Program-made: the position numbers and the translations under genes
Assembly: GCA_900617975.1 (NCBI GenBank)
Contig: UZAE01012047.1
Location: 1 to 64,000 of the forward strand
DNA from: Rodentolepis nana
Taxonomy: Eukaryota; Platyhelminthes; Cestoda; Cyclophyllidea; Hymenolepididae
Direction of reading: 5' to 3'
Length of the DNA stretch: 64,000 nt
The notes under the pieces: model-generated
Databases searched by the model: none
What the model was told of the DNA's origin: nothing
Seen by the model: the letters and a program-made list of their open reading frames with translations, nothing else
Part shown: one piece after another, positions 26,821-37,175 of the stretch
Layout of the letters: the number at the start of each line of letters is the position of its first letter
How positions within the stretch are numbered: the first letter of the stretch is position 1

Positions 26821-29800
26821 CGTTTTTTGAATCGATTACCTAGAAACCGATTGTGATTTTTGTTAGACAATAGTGGTAGCAATAACTACTTCACTGGTGG
26901 CTTTGCTATTCATTTGCAAGATTATGAATCCTATAGTTGCTATTTCATTTTGCGAGGGATAAGCTTTAGATATGAATTTCTCTCGAGATCATCGCCACCA
27001 CTCGATGGGTTTCTCATCAATCGACAATGCGTTTTAGCTTCAAAAACAGTTTTGTTCCTGGATGGAAATTGCCCTATTCCTGGCAGTTATTTTAAATGTG
27101 TATGCATTACATTTCCAGAGGTTTTATTTCCCAGGCGTACTTTTATTATTATTATTATTGGTTGATAGTGAAGTTCTGGTGCATCTAATCCGATCAACTA
27201 TGGCGCTTAAAGCTATTAAAAATTAATCATTCACGATGTTTTTGCCTTATGGAGCGTGGTACTTGACATACTCGTTCATGTCTATTGCAAAAATAGTATA
27301 AATTACAAATTCCTTTGTGTTTACTTTATTGCTCTTTGGTATGCTGTTTTTATAGCAAATCAGCCTATTCTGACAGCAAAAGAGTTCGTGAAATGTTCTT
27401 TCCACTCATTCTCCCTGTTATAGACTTATAGACGCCTACAATTGCCACCAACCCTCTGGATGGTATGACAACACGAGATTAAGCACACCACAGCTGTTTA
27501 CTCGAAGTTTTATCACCTCAAGATCCCCTATTTTAGTGTATTTGAGCAACTACGTAACTTTTTTATTACTATAAATGACATGAAAAGCAAGTAGCAGTAT
27601 TACTTTAACTTCGTTCGGATAAAAATATTTGTTCCTTGCACCACTTCCAGGTTTTTCATTTAATTTCCTATTGATCCATCAGCATAGCTGAGATCGAAGT
27701 AGTCAGGAAGATCAATCGAACGGGTTTTAACCCCATAAATTCGATGGTTTTTTAATATTTGTTCAGTTATGTTATAATCTATGAAGTGTTTATTTTTTCA
27801 TCATCTTTTAGCCACTAAGGAGGCGGAAATTGGGAGTCAAAATCCTTCGGATATAGGCATTTCGAAGTGGTTCCTATCGATCGATTCTATTCAGCTTCGT
27901 GATAAAGTTTGAGCAACATTTACTGCATCGAACGGTGAGTTTAGGTTCATATTTGTCAAACATTAGGTTGGGCGTTGGTATTAAGTAAAGGTTTAATATT
28001 CACGCAAAGCGCAACTTTAATGGAATGATTGAAGCCTCTCAGGATTCTAGCAATGGCGAGGTGGCATTAAAGTTACACCGAATTAGAAAACTCAAAGCTT
28101 AGACACTATCTTTGGGTGTCATCACTCATTGATAATCGTCACGCAATAGCATGAAGAGTGACTCCTCTGGAGCCTCGTTACTAAGACAAATTTTTGCTGT
28201 CTTCTCTGTGTACCTTTAACCTCTATTGTATTTGTATGAGCTAGTAATGGCAAATTTCTCCTTATAGTGCACGCTTCATTAGAGAGGCCGAAAAGTTGAA
28301 TTAAGTGCGTCGGAAAATCCCGAATTCCAATGCCAGGGTTGTTCCTTTAGTCTATTTTGCAGCAGATTTTCGAGCGGATATGTTGAACAAACGTAGTCAG
28401 ATCAGATTGTTTGTTACGTTGCTTTTTTTCAACCACAGCAGCCTCGTTGCTTCAATCAAAATTCGCCGGTTCACGTTTTGTTTGTTTAGTTTGTTTTTTA
28501 CTCATTGTGGGAGCATTAAGCAGCGATTATTAACGCCTGATTTTGATAACCAATACGAACCTTCATGGCACAAGTCACTCTCTTTCAAGATACAGATAGG
28601 GTCGTGTTCTCATTTATCCTCGTATATGAGTGAAAAAATGAGTTACATTTGACAAAGGAAGCGGTGTGTACATGAATTCCTTTAACATATCTGGAATGAA
28701 CAATTAAGTGTCGTTGTGGAAATTTATCCTTAACTCCCGTTCTGCCATTGCAAATGCTTGGCAGTGAGAATGAATTTGAAGGCCACCTTTCATCTTTAAC
28801 CCCTGTTAGTCCGTATGACCCCCTTGGTTTGGAATAGTTAAAGGCCTTATATTTGATTATTCAATGAAAATTCTCTATGGACGCCGGTTTAGTAGCCATT
28901 AGTTATTGATATCATTTTTTTTCTGCCCTCATATTTTTCTTATCAGCTAAAGTAATCATCTACGGGAAAGACCTCAAGTTTGCGATGATTTAATGGTGAC
29001 TTCTACTCAACTTTCTTAATAATAGACCACTCTAAAAGTTGGTCTGTACTAAATAATAATCGAAAATTCTACACTGGTTTTGATATTCCCGATCTTCTTA
29101 TAAGTAGTGTATTTCTACTGATAGGAGTCCAAAAAACAATATCAGGGCTAAAAGGTCTGTTTTGAGTTTAAAAGTCTCACTAATAGCGTTAACAACAAGA
29201 TGAAAAGAATCAGTGTACCTTTATAGTACCTTTAACTCCTGCCCTATTTTTCCTCCATCTAGTCTGTTTCATTGACTTAATTAAAGCGGCAATTAGTCTT
29301 TGAGAAGTATAATTTGCAAAATTATGCATCCGAGGTGCTACGAAGGTAATGGGGTGGGGGAGAGGTCGTTTGACTGCCTATCGAGTGGTCTGAAAACTAG
29401 GTTTACTCAGGATGTTGCAATGGATCAAAGGGAGAATTAGCTCATACTAGTAGCATGCTAAATTCAAATGGCTGGAGAGGGGAAGAGTAGGGAGACGGAG
29501 ACGAATTATTTTGTTCTTCTGGATGTGAATGAAACTGTGGGCCTTTCAACTGTTCATACTTAATGCTAGAAAGTAAAGCCACTATTTTCTCAAAACCATT
29601 GTCCCAATAGGATGCAAATTTGTTTCATCATCTCAAGATTTTTATTGTTTATTGATTATTTTTAAATGAAATACAAAGCCTTTGATATTAATATGTAAGT
29701 GCTCTAACTTCCTTCCTTCAGAGTGAACCAATGCAGTCCCTGGAATCATTGCAAGTCTGCAACAGTTATTCATAAGATGTGGTTGAAATGTATTAGGCAG

Positions 29801-31321
29801 AAAAAGATGAGAAATCAGTTGAAATAAAGTAAATTATCATTAGATAAAAACAATTTTGAGATGCTAAATAGGAGCTTACACGGATTAGTTATGTATGAAT
29901 ATATTGGTAGTTTAGTTGCCTCGTATTGAGACAACTTGAATCTTTTGACCAATGAATAGTAATTGGTCGTCGTGATTATCTCATGCAAGTGCAAATTGCA
30001 AAAGATATAGTAATCTGATGCGGTAATTATTTTGAGGATAACAAATCAGTTGAAACTATTCAACATAAGCGAAAATAAAATTAATAGTTTAAAGCAAATG
30101 GGAAATGCTTCCAAGCCATTGAACGATAAATTATAAGCATTGAGCTTGGGTTGAGGGTCACTGTCCCGCAGACACTCTTCTACCTTTGTGTGTCGGCCGA
30201 AAATAATCAAGACGGTTATTCAGTTATACTACTGGATACACGACGATGGGCACTGCATTTTTGACTTTCCAGACATACACATGCAAGTGCTTAAGGATAA
30301 ATTAACATAACACGAAAATTGGATAAATGCAAACACTAATCTTTATTAGTTTTTTTGAGCGTCGTAATCAAGCTTACTTTTTGGAGCATGCAGAGGAATT
30401 GAAAAGAAATGGAGATCTGTCAGAACTAGGCGAAGGAAACACGAGGTGTGGGATACCGGCTAAACGCGGGTCAACATAACCGTTCTTTGTTGTATGAAGA
30501 ACCATTGATATTAGTAGTAGGTATGTGCATGTGAAAGAGAAATATACGCATGCACAGCAAGTCTACCTTACTAATTTACCATCTCACCTAGATGGTATTA
30601 ACAGTTGCATACATGTAGGGTTTTAGGATCTTTAAATATCATTTATTGGTTACTAAAAAATAGCGAATTTTTAATTCCCCGTACTTCGTATTCGTCGACG
30701 TATAGAAATTCTTGAAAAAATCTTCGAGGTTTGATTTTGAACTAGGATACCTTGAATCTGGATAAAAATAACTTTACTCACAGGAGTGTATGAAATTAAA
30801 ATATCTTTGGTTATGTTTTGTACAGGTAAGCAAATCATTTTGACGGCTTGTAAAATCCATGGATTTGATTGGGTTGGTTTATTTGGCAATTAGAAAGAAG
30901 GGTGTGAGATGAAGGCGCAACGTAGAAGTGGTGAGAACAAGTGTCCAGGATTTATAAACTGTAAGCAATAGGCAGGTGGAATTTCGAAACTACTTGACTC
31001 AGCATTCCAAATTGGTAGAGAATGAATTAGTTAAAAATTGGGTTTCATCAAAATATTTCTCTTGCAAACACATTTTACTGAATCGATAGAGAGTGGTTAT
31101 CGCTTCTTTACATCTCTATTCCCATTTTCGTCCTCCTAAACTTCTCAAATGTTAATCCGTAAAATCGACTTCATTTGTGATTTTTTATTTTTTTTATTTT
31201 TTTTGATTTAATATAATTAATCGATTCGACTTGGTAGCACTTGGTCCGGCGTGACAATTGGTTTTGAAATAAACTAAGTTACCTTCGAGTTAGTAAAATA
31301 AGAAGCTGCTATTTGTCATAA
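26821..31321. other. Intergenic, no gene recognised
   Basis: About 4.5 kb of AT-rich DNA. The longest frame is at 28305-28652 (115 codons, plus). It shows no domain, signal peptide or splice context and I do not call it. Confidence 0.45.
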
Positions 31322-31426
31322 TATATATTTATTTCAAATAGCAGGCTTTATGATATTTATCATTAGCCCCTAAACTTTGACTTCAGCTTCCACCAAGGAT
31401 GGGGGGGGTACATTTATAGTAGTTAA

Positions 31427-32517
31427 TTAATAGCAATTCATTGGCTGTCTTCTTGCTTCCCAGTATCTCTGGCTTTCCTTCCTTGACTTTAGGGCTGGAC
31501 ACCGAATCAGGTGGGTCTTCTCCATTTCCTCCTATAGGTTACATAAAGGGAATGTGGGTTGAGTGTATACTCCCAATCTGAGAAGGTGTTTTGCCAAGCA
31601 ATCGTGTCCGGTACGTAGTCTAAACTCAGTAACGGCTTCGATTCTTGGCCAGTCGGCTATATCGGAGAGTGCCACTGTCCACTGTTTCTCCTTTCTTCGA
31701 GATTTAAGTTCGCTGCACCTTGAGGTCTTGATTTCTCTTCTGATTAAGGCCTTCATTGTGTGGAAAGTCATCGGCCGGTCCATGCATTGCAAAATCGTTG
31801 TCCCCTTCTTAGCAAGCGTGTCAGCAAGCTCATTGCCTTTAATGCCACAGTGACCAGGAATCCATTGTAGGACCACTGTTTTGTTTTTCTCTCTCAGCAG
31901 CTCATAGAGTTTTCTACATTCCTTTATCTCAGCTGTTTTGGGTGGCTCTGTTTCCAATTGAGTTTATTGCTGACTGTGAGTCCGAAAGTATCACCGCTTT
32001 GGTGAATTTCGTATCCAGGCAACATAATTGGCATAGTGCTATCCTAATGGCCTCTATTTCTCCTTCGAAAGCGGATCTATTGTGTCCCACTGGTGCGTAG
32101 AAAGAGAAGAGTTCAGAATAGACACCTGCACCAACGTTTGCTTGGCTTTCTATGTATGACCCATCAGTGAAGACTTGGAGCCATTGATCTGCAGGATAGT
32201 TGACATTGATTGTCTCAAGGGCCAGTGAGCGCATTTGCTCTGGAGGGGTGTTTGATTTCCTGAAGAAGTCAAGCAGTTGGGTGCAACACACTACATCAGT
32301 ATCTGCCAATGGGTTCATGGGAAGAGAGAGGCCTTTTGGTTTGTCATCGATTTGTAATTCTTTTTTCAGTTCTATGGCTTTCTGTATTAGGCCAGATTGC
32401 GTTTTCAGATGTCTTGGTCTATTCTCATAGGTGCTGAAGAACTTTTCCATGGGAATGCGCAGTAACTTCTCATACAGGATCAAGGCCTTTTCTTTGATAA
32501 GGGAACATATTGTGGTG
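31427..32517 (-). pseudogene. RNase H end of a non-LTR retrotransposon polyprotein, disrupted
   Basis: The RNase H fold is readable in two frames. The first (upstream) gives VFTDGS (catalytic Asp), FEGEIEAI (Glu) and LSDSQSAI (Asp). The second gives WIPGHCGIKGNELADTLAKK (final Asp), then RLRTGHDCLAKHLLRLG and PLCN. A one-base indel near 31955-31975 separates them. An in-frame TAG interrupts CNL|EEMEKTHLIRCPALKSRK; a CAG-to-TAG change would explain it. The C..C...H...C motif is the usual C-terminal zinc motif of such elements. The frame then runs to TAA at 31427-31429. The 5' end starts abruptly at the N at 32518. It is dead: it lacks reverse transcriptase and has a frameshift and a nonsense codon. 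Confidence 0.85.
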
Positions 32518-32518
32518 N

Positions 32519-32551
32519 GCACCACGTGGACGTAAGTCTATCGCGCACCCC
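32519..32551 (-). ncRNA. 5' half of HDV-like ribozyme, copy C
   Basis: From 32551: GGGGUGC (P1), GCG, AUAGACUU (P2), ACG UCCACGU GGU (P3/L3, one P3 mismatch), GC. The 3' half is missing because the retrotransposon coding sequence follows at once after an unresolved base. Confidence 0.6.
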
Positions 32552-32847
32552 ATTTGTCAAAATATAACTTTTTCCAGTTAAGCTGACACTGTGCCACCAG
32601 AATTCATACTAATTTTTTCAATGATTAGTTATTAATACTCAACAACTTTTGCTACCTTTGGTAAGGTTTATTGAGAAAAATGTGAAATCTCAGTATTTTC
32701 AATTGGGTAAATCAGATCTATAAATGTCGACATAAGCGAAATGTCTAATTGTACTAGTTCAGTCTGGGTAAAAATGGGTTACAAAATTACACGTTATCAC
32801 CAGAGAGTCCTCATGATGGTATCACTGTAATCAATGTTTAAATCAAT

Positions 32848-32918
32848 GGGGTGGGTGATAGAATTACCTCCACGTGGTGCATCCTGAGCAACGTATACTC
32901 ATACGGCTAAAAGTCTAT
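32848..32918 (+). ncRNA. HDV-like ribozyme, copy D (partly decayed)
   Basis: P1 GGGGUGG/GCAUCCU keeps the G1.U closing wobble and has a second G.U, but the last pair is G-G. P2 AUAGAAUU/AAGUCUAU has one mismatch. P3 ACC/GGU, L3 UCCACGU and P4 GUAU/AUAC are intact. J1/4 is GAGCAAC (one change). J4/2 reads GGCUAAA, close to the form seen in other HDV-like ribozymes. Confidence 0.65.
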
Positions 32919-33141
32919 TATTCGCCAATTGACTTCTAACTTCAAACTACCATCACCCCACTGTATGTCATATTCGACTACTTTCACGGTACTCACCTCA
33001 CCTTTTTTCCACCTTTGTGTCTGTTTAAAATGCTCTTCTGTTCCCCCTCCCTCGACTTTTTCACTTTGATGTTCCCCCTCCCCTTTGTGAACCCTGATAA
33101 TTATCAAAATGCCTGCCATTTGACATATATAAATAAATAAA
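32848..33141 (+). mobile_element. Ribozyme-headed short retroelement, copy D
   Basis: This copy is in the opposite orientation: the 5' GGGG is at 32848 and the 3' tail (CTGCCATTTGACATATATAA, then ATAAATAAAT) ends near 33141, where it meets the tail of copy E tail-to-tail. It is full length. It gives rise to a 70-codon minus-strand frame that is not a gene. Confidence 0.8.
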
Positions 33142-33402
33142 TTTTAAATCAAATGGCAGGCTTTATGATTGTTGACTTCTGGCTTCACAGAAGGGAGGGA
33201 CATTCAAGTCATGAAAAGTCGAGGGGTGGGGGGGGGGACTAAAGGGTGATTCACTGATGTAAAAGAGCCGACAGACACAAAGGTAGAGAAAAAGGTAAGA
33301 TGAGTACTGTGAAAGTGGTCGAATATGATATACAGTGGGGTGATGGTAGTTTGAAATCAGAAGTCAACTGTCGGTTTATAGACTTTCCGTATGAGTATAC
33401 AT
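33142..33402 (-). mobile_element. Ribozyme-headed short retroelement, copy E, 5'-truncated
   Basis: The 3' tail at 33142 abuts copy D. The middle part is present, but the sense 5' end stops after the P4 region (GUAUACUCAUAC is visible) and lacks P1, P2 5' strand and P3. Copy F starts about 10 nt further on. 5' truncation is typical of target-primed reverse transcription, or F may have inserted at this end. Confidence 0.72.
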
Positions 33403-33411
33403 TGGCTATAC

Positions 33412-33729
33412 TCAATATTTATTTATTTCAAATGGCAGACTTTATGATAGTTATCATTCGCCCTACAGTTGACTTCAGGTTTCACAGAGGGGAGAAACAT
33501 CAAAGTCTCAAATAGTCGAGAGGGGGAACAGAAGAGTTATTTACAGATGTAATATAAACAGACACTAAGGTAGAGGAAAAGGTAAGGTGAGGTGACTACT
33601 GCGAGAGTGGTGGAATATAACACACCGTGGGGTCATATTGGTTTAAAGTACGAAGTCAAATATCGGTTTGTAGACTTTTGCCGTATGAGTATACGTTGCC
33701 CAGGGTGCACCGCGTGGAGTTATGTGTGG
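33412..33729 (-). mobile_element. Ribozyme-headed short retroelement, copy F
   Basis: Starts with the TATTTATTTATTTC tail and is near full length. The ribozyme keeps P4, GGGCAAC, the 3' strand of P1 and a CCACGCGGU L3/P3, but the 5' strands of P1 and P2 are replaced by unrelated sequence, so the fold cannot form. Confidence 0.75.
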
Positions 33730-35175
33730 TAACGAACGCTTGCTAAAAATGCAAGAGCTATCATGGTTTATATACTGAAATTTTGACCTTAGAGCCCTAG
33801 GACAATAGGGTAATTTTGATAAACTAGTGAAACTTGAATACTGAAGGTAAAGGAGAGCTCTTTTAAAGTCGTCTGTTCTATTCCTTCTTCACGGCTTATT
33901 TGGGTAAATATTTTTCCATTAGTTTTTAAGTACTCCTATATGTTTAAAAATAAATTTTTTTACGCTTTTAAGGGTACAAATAGCATGTAGAAAATAATAT
34001 GATTGTCATAGTATTTAGTTTGCTGTTCATTCAAATCATACTCATATTTTTTTAATCAGTAAATTGGTTTTTTACTATATAATTAGCATAAAATAAGAAT
34101 GCAGTAAGAATAGACAACGCTATTAGAATGCTGTGCAAAAGAATTCTCTGAAATTGTAATTTTATGATAGTTACAACACCACAATTTATAGGCGGTCTGA
34201 TGTTTATTAATTTCGACTATACGGATAACTTGTAATATATTAAATAATCATTTAACGTTATGCAATTAAATCACAAATCTTTCATCTCTCAATCAATTTC
34301 TCCTTACTGGGGGAAGCGCATATAACACTTGGTCCCAGGTAACTATTGCGTATAGGAAATTAAAATAGAAGATGGAAATAAAATATTTTGATGCCCTAGA
34401 CAAGAAGGATGAAATTCTGTAAATGGAATTCAATTCACATTCCAAGTCTTTTTGGGAAACGCACATGCGCCTTCCTGTTAAGAAACTTGAATTCTACTAC
34501 CTCCTTCATTAACTGGACTAAACCAATGCCATTGGCTTGCATTGCTTGTGCACCGACTTATAACAAGCAAGGCATCTCCTAAGGCAAAGATAAACCTATT
34601 ATTCACCTTGCAATAGCCACAAGCCGTGATCACATTAGGAAGATGGCTAATTAACTATTACATCAAAGCCATACATCACATTTCAACTTTCTTTTTAATG
34701 AAAAGAGAATCCACGGTGTGTGCTTCAGGATTCCTGCCTTCTTCTAGATCATGAAAAAAATGCAACTGCAAATAAACTGAAAAAAACTGTATAGATTACA
34801 TAAATTGACGCAGGTTGGTGGAATGGGTCCATTGTTATAAGATATTGCTATGTGGAGATATCAATTGACCCTAATATTAGCCAGAGTTATTCCAGGCAGT
34901 GAGTCGAGTGAAAAAAAATGACGATCTTCTTTGTGAAGGCGGAAATGCTGAATAGGGTATGGCAATTTCTCAAAACCATTAGAAAAAGCGTTAGTTTCAC
35001 TCGACTTGTGCAGAGTAAAGATATCTTGGCGGCGCAGTAGGAGGGCCCAAATTGACAAATGCGATCAGTAGACGAGCACTGATGAATACAATTAACTTAT
35101 TAGATCGTAGCATAAAAAGGTAAATTTTTCATTTTTTAGGATTTGAATAAAGGTATTCAATATTAAAGCAAAAAG
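33730..35175. other. No gene recognised
   Basis: AT-rich spacer between element copies F and G. No coding or RNA feature is visible. Confidence 0.45.
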
Positions 35176-35362
35176 TTATTTATTAATTTCAAATGGCAGG
35201 CGTCATGATAGTTATCAATAGCCATTTAGCAGACTTCGGAATTCACAGAGTGACAGAAAGTCGAGAGAGGGGATAGAATAACGATTCACAGATGTGAAAG
35301 AGACAGACAGACACAAAGACAGAGAAAAAGGTAAGGTGAGTACTGTGGAAGGGGACGAATAT

Positions 35363-35515
35363 GACATACAGTGGGGTCATGGTAGTTTAAAGTCAGATGT
35401 CAACTGCCGGTTAATAGACTTTTTTGCCGTATGAGAATGTAGGACATACAGTGGGGTCATGGTAGTTTAAAGTCAGATGTCAACTGCCGGTTAATAGACT
35501 TTTTTGCCGTATGAG
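35363..35515 (-). repeat. 80-bp tandem duplication inside copy G
   Basis: GACATACAGTGGGG...GCCGTATGAG occurs twice, starting at 35363 and 35443, with no visible difference over 73 nt. The duplicated unit includes the ribozyme's 3' half (P4 3' strand, J4/2 and P2 3' strand). The identity suggests a recent event or an assembly error. Confidence 0.85.
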
Positions 35516-35565
35516 TAAACGCTGCCCAGGGTGCACCATGTGAAGGTAAGTCTATCGCACACTTC
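35494..35565 (-). ncRNA. Degenerate HDV-like ribozyme, copy G
   Basis: 72-nt length, P2 (8 bp), P3 ACC/GGU and GGCAAAA are kept. P1 5' strand is GAAGUGU (two changes), L3 is UUCACAU, J1/4 is GGGCAGC and P4 is GUUU/AUAC. Probably inactive. Confidence 0.55.
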
Positions 35566-36857
35566 ATATTAAAACAAAAATAAGTTCAGTAATTTTCACT
35601 TAATTCGGCTAATTGTAGAGCGCACATATTATGTAGCGTATTTCTGCACGAATAAGCCTTGTCTTGTGCTTGGTAATCATAATCTCTATGGCAAGGTCAC
35701 CTTGTTTTAAAGGCTCCCAGTATTAGCTAGCCTTTAGAGGAAACAGATGTATGATGTGAATATGCTTATTTGGGAGCTTAGTCATTATATCACAGTGGAG
35801 GATTTGTTAAACCAATCAAAGGGGCTATTGATTTGCAGTTGGCAGGGTGGTCACCGCGCTCACGACACACTTGCTCCCTACGCGAAGTGGCACGGCCCAT
35901 CTTCGAGCCTATCTAAGTGCACATGAGATTTCTGTGTTCAGCAATGATAGTGTTGAGAGATCCATAGTTATATAAAATAAAGGAAGCCTAAGTAACCGTC
36001 TTTGACGTTTAATGTATATCTCATCGACATGACAACAGACATTGTGTATTAATTACTATTATTTGGACAGATTCAATGGCTTGCAATGAACAAGGTTATT
36101 GGAATATGTGCAGACATCCAAGCCCTGTGGTGTGAATGAAAACGCTTTAAGTTGGAATATGAAGGCAAATAGAGAATTTCGAGGTCAAGTTTGCAGTTTT
36201 AACTCGGAGGTCTGAATGTGATGCCTTAACTGTACATTGGCTTTAAGACCTAATCAAATTATCCTCGTGTGCAGAGACTCTCTTAGATAACCAGTGAGTA
36301 CTTTTCCTTCAAAGTTGACCTAAATGTATTCATTTACTGATCATGTCTGCAACGACTCCTAATATGTAATAAACGCTCTTCAATCTACGTTTTCTTGCTA
36401 CGTTGACCAAACCCTGAGGACTCTGTCAGTGGCTCGCTTAGTTATCTGGGGCTGGGCAAATTTTGAAGGTGATTACTGATGTAATAGCAAAGCGCTTATT
36501 TAAGAATTACCCGCTAAATATCAGATTTGCGTCAGTCAAGTAGTATACACATGTTTAGATAAGATAATCTTATACTTAATCGTTGAGCTGAGCACACTTT
36601 AAATAGTACTTGTCCCCCCTCGTTCACTGCTAACAACTAGCAGAGGCATTATTTTTAAATGCTCTATTCTCACAATTGGATTGGCGTAATATATGGGTTA
36701 AATAAGAGTCCTGATAAGTTGCCAAGATAAATTTCATTTTTATGCATTTTGACTATAATAATTCTATACCCACAGCAAAAATCATTATACTTTTGCTGAT
36801 TGTGTCGCCGTCGGAACGACTATGAATGAATACGCACTATTTGTTTGTTTATTTAAG
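35566..36857. other. No gene recognised
   Basis: Spacer between element copies G and H with no coding or RNA feature visible. Confidence 0.45.
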
Positions 36858-37175
36858 TATTTATTTATTTCAAATGGCAGACGTTTTGATAATTATCATT
36901 ACCCATTTAGCTGACTTCGGGCTTCACAGAGAGGAGGAGGAACATCAAAGGGACAAACGGTCGTGAGAAGTGACGGAATCATGACTCACAGATGTAAAAG
37001 CGACAGGCAGACACAGAGGCAGAGAAAAGGTAAGATGAGTACTATGGAATGGGTCGAATATGGCAAACAGTCGGGTCATAGTAGTTTGAAGTCAAAGTCA
37101 ACTTCAGGCTAATAGACTTTTTTGCCATATGAGTATACGTTGCCCAGAGGGCACCATGTGGAGGTGCGTACCCCC
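36858..37175 (-). mobile_element. Ribozyme-headed short retroelement, copy H
   Basis: The tail TATTTATTTATTTC begins near 36858 and the head ends near 37175. The ribozyme keeps GGGCAAC, P4 and GGCAAAA, and P3/L3 as ACC UCCACAU GGU. The P2 5' strand (AUAGACUU) has been lost, so P2 cannot form. Confidence 0.75.

Larger units (their letters stand above)
31322..32551 (-). mobile_element. Non-LTR retrotransposon remnant with ribozyme head, copy C
   Basis: The sense strand is minus. From 32551 it has the first 33 nt of the ribozyme head seen in the short elements, an N at 32518, then the 3' end of a retrotransposon reading frame (RNase H plus a C-terminal Cys/His motif), then a ~105 nt 3' UTR. The last ~85 nt match the 3' end of the short elements (GGGCTAATGATA...GCCTGC, ATTTGAAATAAATA). 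Reverse transcriptase and endonuclease are missing. This is the only copy here with coding potential, and it links the short repeats to an autonomous non-LTR family. RNase H occurs in I, LOA, R1 and ingi/L1Tc-type elements among others; I cannot place the clade. Confidence 0.8.
35176..35565 (-). mobile_element. Ribozyme-headed short retroelement, copy G, with internal duplication
   Basis: Full-length copy in the minus sense, longer than the others because of an 80-bp tandem duplication (35363-35515). The 5' head ends at about 35565. Confidence 0.8.

Noticed and set aside
28305..28652. 115-codon plus-strand open frame
   Set aside because: No domain, signal peptide or splice context; composition resembles the AT-rich background. 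It could be chance in 64 kb.
31322..32551. Copy C as an LTR element or Penelope-like element
   Set aside because: No LTRs, protease or GIY-YIG motif; the RNase H followed by a C-terminal CCHC-like motif and A-rich 3' tail fits a non-LTR element.
32907..33119. 70-codon minus-strand frame
   Set aside because: It lies wholly inside repeat copy D, and the similar frame at 33300-33515 lies in copies E/F. These are repeat sequence, not conserved proteins.
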